From the NCBI GenBank assembly GCA_017527945.1, contig JAFXPL010000051.1:1-19572 (forward strand): a DNA stretch of 19,572 nucleotides, in the 5' to 3' direction. This document shows, in pieces, positions 8,201-15,490 of the stretch. The notes beneath the pieces were generated by a model. That model saw nothing but the letters and a program-made list of their open reading frames with translations, did not search any database and had not been told where the DNA came from. Positions within the stretch are counted from its first letter, which is position 1. Every line of letters begins with the position of its first letter. Made by a program: the position numbers and the translations under genes. This DNA is from Bacteroidales bacterium. GTDB taxonomy: Bacteria > Bacteroidota > Bacteroidia > Bacteroidales > WCHB1-69.

Positions 8201-8891
8201 AAGCCATCCCAATCAATTCATCCACCACTTTCTTCACGCCGGTTCCGGCCTTCTCCTGGTAAATCTTCACCGCCCGCGAAACGGCCACGGCCTTCGGATC
8301 CACCAGCCAGCACGGGCTCTCCCGCGGCACATAGTGTATCAGTCCCGCCGCCGGATAAACGTTCATCGACGTCCCTATCACCACAAAAAAGTCGCACCGT
8401 TCGCACAGTTCCGCCGCCGGCTCAATATTCGGCACGGCCTCGCCAAACCACACAATATGTGGACGCAGCTGTGCCCCGTCCGGACCTTTGTCGCCCAGGT
8501 GGATGTCCTCATATCCGATGTCCACAATCAGGTTGCTGTCCCGTTCGCTGCGGGCCTTGGTCAGCTCGCCGTGCAGGTGCAGCACATGGCTCGACCCGGC
8601 CTGTTCGTGCAGGTTGTCAACGTTTTGCGTCACAATCTGGACGTCAAAGTATTCCTCCAGCCGCACCAGCTGCAGGTGTCCTTCGTTGGGCTTCACCTCC
8701 TTCAGCTGACGCCTGCGCTGGTTGTAGAAGTCCAGCACCAGGGCCTTGTCTTTGGCGTATCCTTCCGGCGTCGCCACGTCTTCCACGCGGTACTGTTCCC
8801 ACAGCCCGTCGCTGTCTCTGAAGGTGCTGATGCCGCTCTCGGCACTGATGCCCGCACCCGTCAAAATCACAACTCTTTTTTTCATAATCAT
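8199..8891 (-). CDS. cobB: NAD-dependent protein deacylase, sirtuin (Sir2/CobB family)
   Basis: This 230-residue enzyme removes acyl groups from lysines using NAD. The NAD site is GAGISAESGISTFR (12-25); QNVDNLHEQAG (89-99) follows, and the catalytic histidine is H107 in HLHGEL. LRPHIVWFGE and GTSMNVYPA complete the family core. FYNQRRRQL contains Y56 and R59, corresponding to the Tyr/Arg pair of E. coli CobB and SIRT5 that recognises succinyl-type groups, so desuccinylase activity is possible. The four zinc-binding cysteines usual between the catalytic histidine and WFGE are absent. M3 (8885) is an equally likely start. It sits between porE and the secreted-protein gene on the same strand; no clear promoter of its own was seen, so read-through from porE is possible. 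Confidence 0.95.
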   Translation of the reverse strand: MIMKKRVVILTGAGISAESGISTFRDSDGLWEQYRVEDVATPEGYAKDKALVLDFYNQRRRQLKEVKPNEGHLQLVRLEEYFDVQIVTQNVDNLHEQAGSSHVLHLHGELTKARSERDSNLIVDIGYEDIHLGDKGPDGAQLRPHIVWFGEAVPNIEPAAELCERCDFFVVIGTSMNVYPAAGLIHYVPRESPCWLVDPKAVAVSRAVKIYQEKAGTGVKKVVDELIGMA

Positions 8892-8902
8892 CTATATTTT
8901 TG

Positions 8903-8920
8903 TTCCGGTTCCCTCCGGAA
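8903..8920. promoter_or_regulatory. Inverted repeat upstream of the sirtuin gene
   Basis: TTCCGG (8903-8908) and CCGGAA (8915-8920) form a perfect 6-bp inverted repeat with a 6-bp spacer, 12 bp upstream of the start codon. It could be an operator or a leader hairpin; nothing identifies a partner. Confidence 0.3.
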
Positions 8921-8950
8921 TAGTTTCAGTTCCCGCCCAAATCATTTCAA

Positions 8951-8986
8951 TCCTTAAACTCCTTAAGATCCTTAAAGTCCTTAACC
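8951..8986. repeat. Short 9-bp tandem repeat, four units
   Basis: Four consecutive units TCCTTAAAC, TCCTTAAGA, TCCTTAAAG and TCCTTAACC lie in the 141-bp gap between the sirtuin start and the porE stop. The period is the same as in the larger array on the other side of the sirtuin gene, but the unit sequence differs. Confidence 0.85.
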
Positions 8987-9032
8987 TCTCCCTCTCCTTC
9001 GCGAAAATCTGTCCGTTCCCGTCCCGCCTTTC

Positions 9033-11012
9033 TCAAAGCACCTTCATCTCCGTGCGTCGGTTGGCGGCGCGTCCGGCTTCGGTGTCGTTGTCGGCCACGG
9101 GTTGTGTCTCGCCGTATCCCTTGAATGTCAGCCGGTCGGCGGCAATGCCTTTCCCTTTCAGATAGTCATACACCGACCGCGCGCGCTGTTCCGACAGCCG
9201 CAGGTTGGCCTCGGCTTGGCCTACGTTGTCCGTATGTCCGCCCAGCTCTATCTTCAGCTCGGGGTTCTGCTTCATCAGCTCCACCACCTTGTCCAGCTCC
9301 ACTTGCGATTGCGGCAGCAGCTCCCAGCGGCCCGTCTCGAAAAACACGTTCCGCAGCGCTATCCGTTCGCCGCTCCTTATCGGGTGCAGCCCTATGTCCA
9401 CCTGCCGGGGCTCCCATTTCCCGCTGGCGCCATGCTCCCATTGCTCGTTCTGCGAGTGGAACAGGTAGCCCTTCGCGCTCACGTGCACCGCATAGCTCCT
9501 CCCGGCGGGCAGGCTCACGGTGTATCTTCCGTCTTTCTGGTCGCTCGACGTGTTCGCCACCGTCTCGCCGCTCATCAGGTCTATCACTTTGATGTCAGCT
9601 CCGACAGCGTTCCCACTCGTGGCGTCGCTCACTCGTCCGGTCATGCACACCGCCACGCCGGCGCGTTGTGCCTCAGGCAGTTCAAAACTATACAGGTCTT
9701 GCTTCCCGTAGCCGCCGCGACGGTCGCTGGCATAGATGGCGGTCCGCCCGTCCGCGCTCACTATCAGGCCGCTCTCGTCGCCATCGGTGTTGATGGGGTA
9801 GCCCAGATTCTCGGGCTTGCTCCAGCTTCCGTCCTTCTGGCGGGTGGTCTTGAACAGGTCCAGTCCGCCCATCCCTTCCGCGCGGTTGCTGGCAAAGTAC
9901 AGCGTCCGGTCGTCAAAGTGGATGAAGGGGGTCATCTCGTCGCTCTCGCTGTTTATCTCCGGTCCCATGTTCACTGGCTCCGTCCATTTCCCGTTCTCGA
10001 AGGTCGTCTTCCAGATGTCCATGCCGCCATGTCCGCCTTTGCGGTTGCTCACAAAGTACAGGGTCTTCCCGTCAATCGAAAATGTCGGGTTCGACTCCCA
10101 TGCGCCGCTGTTCACCGTCGGGCCCAGGTTCCGGGGCTTGCTCCAGCTGCCGCCTCGGTTCACACACATGTACAGGTCGCACCGTCCGCCGCCGTCAGCT
10201 CGGTTGCAGGCGGTGAAAAACATGATTCTTCCGTCTTGCGAAATGCATTGTGCCCCTTCGTTGTCCGTGCTGTTCACCGGCTCGGGCATCCGCGTGGCCT
10301 TGCCCCAGGTGCCTTCTTTCCAGCTGCTTGTGTACAGGTCTTCCTCCATCTGCGTGCTGGCCGTGGTGGTGCTCTTCCGCGGAAATCGGCGCGTAAAAAC
10401 CAGCGTCCCGCCGTCGGCCGTCAGCGATGGCAGATATTCGTCTTCCGCGCTGTTCACCCCAGCGCCCAGGTTCTGCGGGTCGAAGGCCACAGGGTGGGAG
10501 AGGGCCTCTTTCCTGAAACGTGCCCTCGTCAGGCATCGCTCCGCGTCAACACGGTCCTCGTCTTCTTTTTTGTTCAGCCGCATAAAAGTCTCCAGACAGC
10601 TTATCGCCTCGTCAAAATGCCCGTCCGTCAGCTCCAGCTTGCCCAGTTGCAGCCATGCCGGAACAAAGAAGTCGCTTCTCTGTTCCACCACGTTCCGCAG
10701 ATGCTCCTTGGCTTCCGCGCGCAGCTCTTTGCACGTCGGGCACTGCACCTCGCCCGATGTCTCCACCAACACCGCCTCGGCATCCTGCAGCAGGTCGGCC
10801 ATCACCAGATGGGCCTCCAAAAATCCGTCGTCCTCCTTCAGCGCCTGTTCCAGGGTGTTCCTTGCTGCGTCGCTCTTCCCTTGGTAAAGGGCCTCCAGGG
10901 CCTTCTCATACAGTTTCACGGCTTTCTTGTTCGTGCTCGTGTACTCCTGTCCCTGCGCCGCAGCGCCTATAAAAAATAGTATTATAATATAAATTATTCC
11001 TTTTCGAATCAT
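9033..11012 (-). CDS. porE: PorE-like type IX secretion protein: TPR, PD40 propeller, CRD and OmpA C-terminal domain
   Basis: This 659-residue protein has an N-terminal signal peptide (residues 1-22), TPR-like helices (about 28-170, with a C91/C94 pair), a PD40 beta-propeller (about 190-450; repeated phrases such as TLYFVSNRKGGHGGMDIW and TLYFASNRAEGMGGLDLF), a carboxypeptidase-regulatory-like domain (about 455-545) and an OmpA C-terminal domain (about 551-659). D595 (GGHTDN) and R610 (LSEQRA) are the residues that bind the diaminopimelate of peptidoglycan. This order and length match PorE of Porphyromonas gingivalis, needed for type IX secretion and held to the cell wall. No lipobox cysteine follows the signal peptide, so lipid anchoring is not supported. 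Many Bacteroidota have several proteins of this design, so the role as the PorE itself is likely but not certain. Two genes downstream lies a type IX cargo gene. Confidence 0.82.
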   Translation of the reverse strand: MIRKGIIYIIILFFIGAAAQGQEYTSTNKKAVKLYEKALEALYQGKSDAARNTLEQALKEDDGFLEAHLVMADLLQDAEAVLVETSGEVQCPTCKELRAEAKEHLRNVVEQRSDFFVPAWLQLGKLELTDGHFDEAISCLETFMRLNKKEDEDRVDAERCLTRARFRKEALSHPVAFDPQNLGAGVNSAEDEYLPSLTADGGTLVFTRRFPRKSTTTASTQMEEDLYTSSWKEGTWGKATRMPEPVNSTDNEGAQCISQDGRIMFFTACNRADGGGRCDLYMCVNRGGSWSKPRNLGPTVNSGAWESNPTFSIDGKTLYFVSNRKGGHGGMDIWKTTFENGKWTEPVNMGPEINSESDEMTPFIHFDDRTLYFASNRAEGMGGLDLFKTTRQKDGSWSKPENLGYPINTDGDESGLIVSADGRTAIYASDRRGGYGKQDLYSFELPEAQRAGVAVCMTGRVSDATSGNAVGADIKVIDLMSGETVANTSSDQKDGRYTVSLPAGRSYAVHVSAKGYLFHSQNEQWEHGASGKWEPRQVDIGLHPIRSGERIALRNVFFETGRWELLPQSQVELDKVVELMKQNPELKIELGGHTDNVGQAEANLRLSEQRARSVYDYLKGKGIAADRLTFKGYGETQPVADNDTEAGRAANRRTEMKVL

Positions 11013-11030
11013 ATCCTATCGTCTTTTTCC

Positions 11031-11038
11031 CAAAAATA
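11031..11038 (-). promoter_or_regulatory. -7 promoter element of porE
   Basis: TATTTTTG on the minus strand matches TAnnTTTG exactly, 18 bp upstream of the porE ATG. The -33 region has no clear TTTG. The leader would be about 12-15 nt. Confidence 0.45.
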
Positions 11039-11096
11039 ACGTCTTCATTACGCTTTTATTGCACCGCCCTTCAAACATCCCTCCCCATCCGCTTTT

Positions 11097-11109
11097 CCCC
11101 CCAAAAAAA
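11097..11109. repeat. Homopolymer junction, six C then seven A
   Basis: This short C-run/A-run lies between the divergent porE and ackA promoters, 12 bp upstream of the ackA -33 element. Confidence 0.7.
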
Positions 11110-11120
11110 TATGTTAAAAA

Positions 11121-11152
11121 TTTTGACAATCCCGAACCTTTTCGTAATTTTG
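11121..11152 (+). promoter_or_regulatory. ackA promoter
   Basis: TTTTG (11121-11125) and TAATTTTG (11145-11152), 19 bp apart, match both the -33 and -7 elements of the Bacteroidota consensus. This predicts a start near 11158 and a leader of about 70 nt. It is the best promoter in the window. Confidence 0.75.
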
Positions 11153-11229
11153 AACTCTCAAGTGTGTGCGTACATTCCTTGTAATGCGCAGAATGTAAAA
11201 CGAATATAATAAATCAACAAATCGTAACA

Positions 11230-12429
11230 ATGAAAATATTAGTTCTTAATTGTGGCAGTTCGTCCATCAAGTATCAGTTAATCGACATGGCCAACAATGC
11301 CGAAGTCATGGCTAAAGGTCTTCTCGAACGTATCGGCCTGGAAATGGGTGAGTTCACTCACAAATTCAAAGGCCAGAAGCACTACGAGCAGCTCCCCATC
11401 CCCAACCATACCGAAGGCATCAAAATCGTCCTCCACGCCCTCACCGACCCCAAGCTGGGTGTCATCAGCGACCTCAAGGAAATCGGCGCCGTCGGTAACC
11501 GCGTCGCTCACGGCGGCGAAATCTTCAAGGACAGCGCCCTCGTCACCGATAAGGTCATCGAGCAAATCAAGAGCCTCGAACACCTCGCCCCGCTCCACAC
11601 CCCCGGCAACCTCGCCGGCATCTACGCCATGCGCGAAGTGCTACCCAATGTCCCCCAAACCGTCGTCTTCGACACCGCTTTCCATAGCACCCTCCCCCCG
11701 AAGACGTTCCTCTACGGTCTCCCCTACGAATTCTACAAGAAGTACGGCATCCGCCGCTACGGCTTCCACGGCACCAGCCATAAGTTCGTCGCCGAAAAAG
11801 CGGCCAAAATGATCGGCCGCGACTGGAACGACCTCAAAATCATCTCCTGCCACCTCGGCAGCGGCGCCTCCATCGCCGCCATCGACCACGGCAAGTCCTT
11901 CGACACCACCATGGGCATGACCGCCCTCGAGGGCCTCGTCATGGGCTCCCGCTGCGGCGACGTCGACCCGGGCGTCCTCCTCTATCTCATGGATCAGGGC
12001 ATGTCCTCCAAAGAGCTCACCAAGGTGCTCTACAAGCAGTCGGGCCTCATCGGCATCAGCGGCGATAAGCAGGATATGCGCGACATCCGCGCGGCCCGCG
12101 ACGCCGGCGACGAACGCGCCACCTATGCCTTCGACATGTTCGCCCTCCGCGTCAAACGCTACATCGGCGGCTACATGGCCGAAATGGGCGGCTGCGACCT
12201 CCTCCTCTTCACCGGCGGCATCGGCGAAAACGCTTGGTTCATGCGCCACCCCATCCTCGAGGGTCTCGAATGCCTCGGCGTCAAGGTCGACATGGAACTC
12301 AACGACAAGACCATGGGCGAAGATGTGATCATCTCTACTCCCGACTCCAAGGTCGCCACCGTCGTCGTCACCACCGACGAGGAATACGTCATCGCCAGCG
12401 ACACCTACCGCCTCGTCAACGGCAAGTAA
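11230..12429 (+). CDS. ackA: Acetate kinase
   Basis: This 399-residue enzyme interconverts acetyl phosphate plus ADP with acetate plus ATP, giving substrate-level ATP during fermentation. Family motifs are complete: LVLNCGSSSIKYQL (4-17), RVAHGG, VVFDTAFHSTLP, YGFHGTSH, HLGSGASIAAI, MGSRCGDVDPG and FTGGIGENAW. The length is normal and start and stop are unambiguous. It has its own strong promoter and a terminator directly after it, so it appears to be monocistronic; phosphotransacetylase (pta), often its neighbour, is not in the window. Codons end in C to an extreme degree, consistent with a highly expressed native gene. It is cytoplasmic. Confidence 0.98.
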   Translation: MKILVLNCGSSSIKYQLIDMANNAEVMAKGLLERIGLEMGEFTHKFKGQKHYEQLPIPNHTEGIKIVLHALTDPKLGVISDLKEIGAVGNRVAHGGEIFKDSALVTDKVIEQIKSLEHLAPLHTPGNLAGIYAMREVLPNVPQTVVFDTAFHSTLPPKTFLYGLPYEFYKKYGIRRYGFHGTSHKFVAEKAAKMIGRDWNDLKIISCHLGSGASIAAIDHGKSFDTTMGMTALEGLVMGSRCGDVDPGVLLYLMDQGMSSKELTKVLYKQSGLIGISGDKQDMRDIRAARDAGDERATYAFDMFALRVKRYIGGYMAEMGGCDLLLFTGGIGENAWFMRHPILEGLECLGVKVDMELNDKTMGEDVIISTPDSKVATVVVTTDEEYVIASDTYRLVNGK

Positions 12430-12466
12430 TCATCGCAAGCGCCTTGTCTTGCAATGCTATATCTCT

Positions 12467-12496
12467 AGCCCCTCGGTCCGTCCGTGGGGCTTTTTT
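12467..12496 (+). terminator. Rho-independent terminator of ackA
   Basis: AGCCCC (12467-12472) pairs with GGGGCT (12486-12491), followed by a T run to 12496. It lies about 40 bp past the ackA stop codon. Confidence 0.85.
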
Positions 12497-12562
12497 GCGT
12501 CCCTCTGGGGCCGCCTCCGTCGCTTTTGCCGTTTTATTTTTCCGTTTCTTAAAATTTTTTTG

Positions 12563-12570
12563 TAAATTTG
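12563..12570 (+). promoter_or_regulatory. -7 promoter element of the EF-hand membrane protein gene
   Basis: TAAATTTG matches TAnnTTTG exactly, about 90 bp upstream of the ATG at 12660. The surrounding sequence is closely similar to the aspS promoter at about 15427-15460. Confidence 0.6.
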
Positions 12571-12659
12571 CATATCCGACCAAATGGTACGATATATCGT
12601 ATTCTGTTCATAATTAGTTCTATAACTTATTTTTCGCAAATAATAAAAAACATCATATT

Positions 12660-14738
12660 ATGGCTAAAAAGAGTATCCTCCCCGGCAAAAACAACGCCTA
12701 TCCTTGGACGTTTGCCTCCATCGGCGGCGTGACGCGTGTCACCATCAGCTCCGGCAACGACATCGCTCACCTCGACCAGCTCGACCAAAAGCTTTGGACC
12801 GTCCTCAGCTGCCCTGTTAAGGGCCTCGAATTCGACGAAAAAACGCTCGCCCTCCTCGACACCGACAACGACCAGCGCATCCGTGTCAACGAGGTGGTTG
12901 CCGCCGCCAAGTGGCTCACCGCCGCCCTCCGCAACAGCGACCTCCTCCTCCAGGGCAACGACCATATCGACCTCGCCGATCTCAACGAGTCGGACGAAAA
13001 CGGGGCCGCCATCATCGCTAGCGCCAAGCGTCTCCTGGCGCGCCTGGGCGAGGATCGCTCCGACATCTCCCTGGCCGACGTCGCCAAGGCATGCGAGGCT
13101 TTCGACGAGAAAGTCAAGGCCAAGGACGACGCCATCGTGGCCGTCGTCGACAACCGTCCCTACGCCGACAACACCGACGACGCTATAGCTGCCGTCAACG
13201 CCATCCGCTCCAAGGTGGCGGATTTCTTCATGCGCTGCAAGCTCATCGCCTTCGACGAGGATTGCGCCTCCGCGGTCGACGTCTCCGTCGAAAAAATACA
13301 GTCCATCAGCGAACTGAACCTCGCTACCTGCAGCAACCAGATCGCCGACTATCCGCTCGCTCGCCCCAACAAGGAGGGCCTCCTCCCGCTGGCCGACGGC
13401 ATCAACCCGGCTTGGCAGGCTACCTTCCAGCAGGTCCGCAACTTGGCCTTGGCTGTCGACTACCCCGAGGCGGACGCCATCTCTGAGTCTCAGTGGAACG
13501 CCGTCCTCGACAAACTCGACGCCTACGTGGCTTCCCTCTCCGACGACAAGTCGGCCAAGGTCGAATCCTTCGACAAGGAAACGGCCGAAGAACACGACGA
13601 CAACCAGCTGGTCCAGAAGTTCTTGCTCCTCTATCGCGATTTCTATAAGCTGCTCAAAAACTACGTGGTCTTCGCCGACTTCTACACCCGCGACGACTCC
13701 AAACTGGCGGTCTTCCAGGCGGGCAAACTCTATATCGACCAGCGCTGCTGCGACCTCTGCATCCGCGTCACCGACATGTCCAAGCATGCCGACATGGCGG
13801 GCCTCTCGGGCATGTACCTCGTCTACTGCCACTGCGTCTCCAAGGTCAAAGCGGCCGAAATGGACATCGTGGCGGTCCTCACCGATGGCGATGTCGACGA
13901 CTTCCGCGTCGGCAAAAACGCTGTCTTCTACGACCGCTCGGGTCAGGATTGGGACGCCACCGTCACCAAAATCATCGACAACCCGGTCTCCATCCGACAG
14001 GCTTTCTGGTCGCCCTACAAGAAACTCTGGAAGTTCATCACCGACAAGATCAACAAGAACGCTGCCGAAAAGGAGGCCAAGCAGATGAACGACCTCACGG
14101 CCAAGGCCGACACCGCCACCGACAAGCTGGCTACCAAGCCTGCCGACCCCGCGGCTCCGGCTCCCGAAGCGGCTCCCGCCGAAAAGAAAACGCCTTTCGA
14201 CATCGCCAAGTTCGCCGGCATCTTCGCCGCCATCGGCTTGGCATTGGGTGCCATAGGTGCCGCCCTCGCCGGTCTCGGCGCCTTCGTCTTCGCCAAGTGG
14301 TACAACATCATCATCCTCCTCGGTCTCATCGTCCTTGTCATCTCCGGACCTTCCATGTTCATCGCCTGGACCAAGCTGCGCAAGCGCAACCTCGGACCGG
14401 TCCTCAATGCCAACGGTTGGGCCATCAACGCCCAGGTCCGCGTCAACACCACCTTCGGCGCCACCCTCACTTCCCTCGCCAAGTATCCGCTCGTCAAACT
14501 CCCCGATCCCTATGCCGACAAGAAGATGGCTTGGTGGAAGAAATGCCTCATCACGCTCGTCGTCCTCGGCGGCATCTTCTGCGCGCTCTTCTTCACCAAC
14601 ACCTTGCGCCACGTGGGCCTGCCCTACAAAAAGGATGTCCCCGCCGCCACCGCCACCGACTCCACCCAGCCTCAGGCCCAACCCGAAGCCGCTGCCCCTG
14701 CTGAACCCGCTCCTGCAGAACCTGCCCCCCAATCCTAA
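12660..14738 (+). CDS. Uncharacterised membrane protein with an EF-hand-like loop
   Basis: This 692-residue protein belongs to no family I can name with a known function. The N-terminal region (about 10-90) includes LDQLDQKLWTVLSCPVKGLEF followed by DTDNDQRIRVNE at 67-78. This fits the EF-hand calcium loop D-x-D-x-D-x-x-I-x-x-x-E, with Gln in place of the usual Gly at position 6. Residues 90-460 are mostly helical and acidic, a linker rich in Ala and Pro (480-510) follows, then hydrophobic segments at about 517-545, 548-570 and 628-646. The C-terminal tail (655-692) is Pro/Ala-rich. There is no signal peptide, so the large N-terminal part is probably cytoplasmic and the protein is held in the inner membrane by its C-terminal third. 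C-ending codons as in ackA suggest good expression. It has its own promoter and terminator. I recall similar unnamed EF-hand proteins from other bacterial phyla, but that is memory and not a search. Confidence 0.85.
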   Translation: MAKKSILPGKNNAYPWTFASIGGVTRVTISSGNDIAHLDQLDQKLWTVLSCPVKGLEFDEKTLALLDTDNDQRIRVNEVVAAAKWLTAALRNSDLLLQGNDHIDLADLNESDENGAAIIASAKRLLARLGEDRSDISLADVAKACEAFDEKVKAKDDAIVAVVDNRPYADNTDDAIAAVNAIRSKVADFFMRCKLIAFDEDCASAVDVSVEKIQSISELNLATCSNQIADYPLARPNKEGLLPLADGINPAWQATFQQVRNLALAVDYPEADAISESQWNAVLDKLDAYVASLSDDKSAKVESFDKETAEEHDDNQLVQKFLLLYRDFYKLLKNYVVFADFYTRDDSKLAVFQAGKLYIDQRCCDLCIRVTDMSKHADMAGLSGMYLVYCHCVSKVKAAEMDIVAVLTDGDVDDFRVGKNAVFYDRSGQDWDATVTKIIDNPVSIRQAFWSPYKKLWKFITDKINKNAAEKEAKQMNDLTAKADTATDKLATKPADPAAPAPEAAPAEKKTPFDIAKFAGIFAAIGLALGAIGAALAGLGAFVFAKWYNIIILLGLIVLVISGPSMFIAWTKLRKRNLGPVLNANGWAINAQVRVNTTFGATLTSLAKYPLVKLPDPYADKKMAWWKKCLITLVVLGGIFCALFFTNTLRHVGLPYKKDVPAATATDSTQPQAQPEAAAPAEPAPAEPAPQS

Positions 14739-14776
14739 TCGCATCTCCAGAACAGAAAAAAAACTCCCATAAAATC

Positions 14777-14803
14777 AAAAGAGCGGCCCCTAGCCGCTCT
14801 TTT
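14777..14803 (+). terminator. Rho-independent terminator after the EF-hand membrane protein gene
   Basis: AAAAGAGCGGC (14777-14787) pairs perfectly with GCCGCTCTTTT (14793-14803) across a 5-base loop, with more T residues after it. The symmetric A/T ends make it usable in both directions. Confidence 0.9.
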
Positions 14804-14817
14804 ATTTCCCCATCCCA

Positions 14818-14834
14818 CCCCCCCCAAAAAAAAA
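14818..14834. repeat. Homopolymer junction, eight C then nine A, just before a start codon
   Basis: The C run is followed by an A run ending six bases before the ATG of the 180-residue gene. The A tract could help ribosome binding; both runs are prone to slippage. Confidence 0.8.
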
Positions 14835-14840
14835 CTCCCC

Positions 14841-15383
14841 ATGCCTCAAGTCCCATTCGAAGAAAAGATTTCCGACAATCTCCACCAGTACCTCCGCTCC
14901 CAGGGCCAAATCGACCGTGTCCTCCAATCCAGCCCCGACATCGACGACCGCTGGCAGTCCATCGCCTCTTCCTACATCCCCGACGGCGCCCGCGAGTACC
15001 GCAACTATCCCGTCGCCAGCCTGGGCTGGATGATGTATATCGGCATGGCCGTCGCCCAGTTCTGGGACGACGAGTGGTCCATCTATTCCCAAATCGACGA
15101 CCTCTACCGCTACATCCGCGACAAGCGGGGCTACGACGCACTCGACGAGTACGTCCGCGAAGATGTCCTCATGCTGCGCCCGGACAACCCCGACTACGAT
15201 GCGCTCGAAGCGCTCGTCAGCGAATGCGCCGCGCGCGTCTACCACGCCCTCGTCCGCGAACAGTTCGAACCGGCCACCAAAGAGGCTTTCGACGCCTACG
15301 TGGCCTGCCTCCACCAGCTCTTCCGCTTCGGCGCGGCGCTCCAGCTCCACCGCCTGGGCTACCACATGCACAAACTCTCCTGA
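14841..15383 (+). CDS. Uncharacterised 180-residue protein
   Basis: I do not recognise a named family. The protein has no signal peptide, is acidic in its first half and looks largely helical. A moderately hydrophobic segment at about 57-75 (PVASLGWMMYIGMAVAQFW) is followed by repeated Tyr/Asp/Arg-rich helices (DDLYRYIRDKRGYDALDEY) and a His-rich end (HRLGYHMHKLS). It is probably cytoplasmic and soluble. It follows the EF-hand membrane protein by about 100 bp, with a terminator between, and precedes aspS. The same C-ending codon preference as its neighbours supports it as a real native gene. No promoter was recognised in the 37 bp between the terminator and the start, so leaky read-through may supply its transcript. 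The start at 14841 is the first ATG of the frame. Confidence 0.75.
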   Translation: MPQVPFEEKISDNLHQYLRSQGQIDRVLQSSPDIDDRWQSIASSYIPDGAREYRNYPVASLGWMMYIGMAVAQFWDDEWSIYSQIDDLYRYIRDKRGYDALDEYVREDVLMLRPDNPDYDALEALVSECAARVYHALVREQFEPATKEAFDAYVACLHQLFRFGAALQLHRLGYHMHKLS

Positions 15384-15449
15384 CGCCCCTGCAATCTCGC
15401 TCCGCCGACGCCTCGGTCCCTTTATATTTCTCCATTTCAAATTTTTTCG

Positions 15450-15457
15450 TAAATTTG
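15450..15457 (+). promoter_or_regulatory. -7 promoter element of the aspS-menA-menG operon
   Basis: TAAATTTG matches TAnnTTTG exactly, 33 bp upstream of the aspS ATG. A T-rich stretch fills the -33 region without a clear TTTG. Confidence 0.6.
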
Positions 15458-15490
15458 CAAGTCTTTTAAATTCGAAAATATTTCGTAACA

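Noticed and set aside
9102..10979. Plus-strand open frame (625 codons) opposite porE
   Set aside because: Shadow of porE; no recognisable domain and implausible His/Arg/Val composition.
12627..14744. Full-length minus-strand open frame (705 codons) opposite the EF-hand gene
   Set aside because: It is Gly/Val/Asp/Glu-rich without any motif. The strong C-ending codons of the plus-strand gene keep stops out of this frame. The plus-strand reading has a promoter, a terminator and membrane segments.
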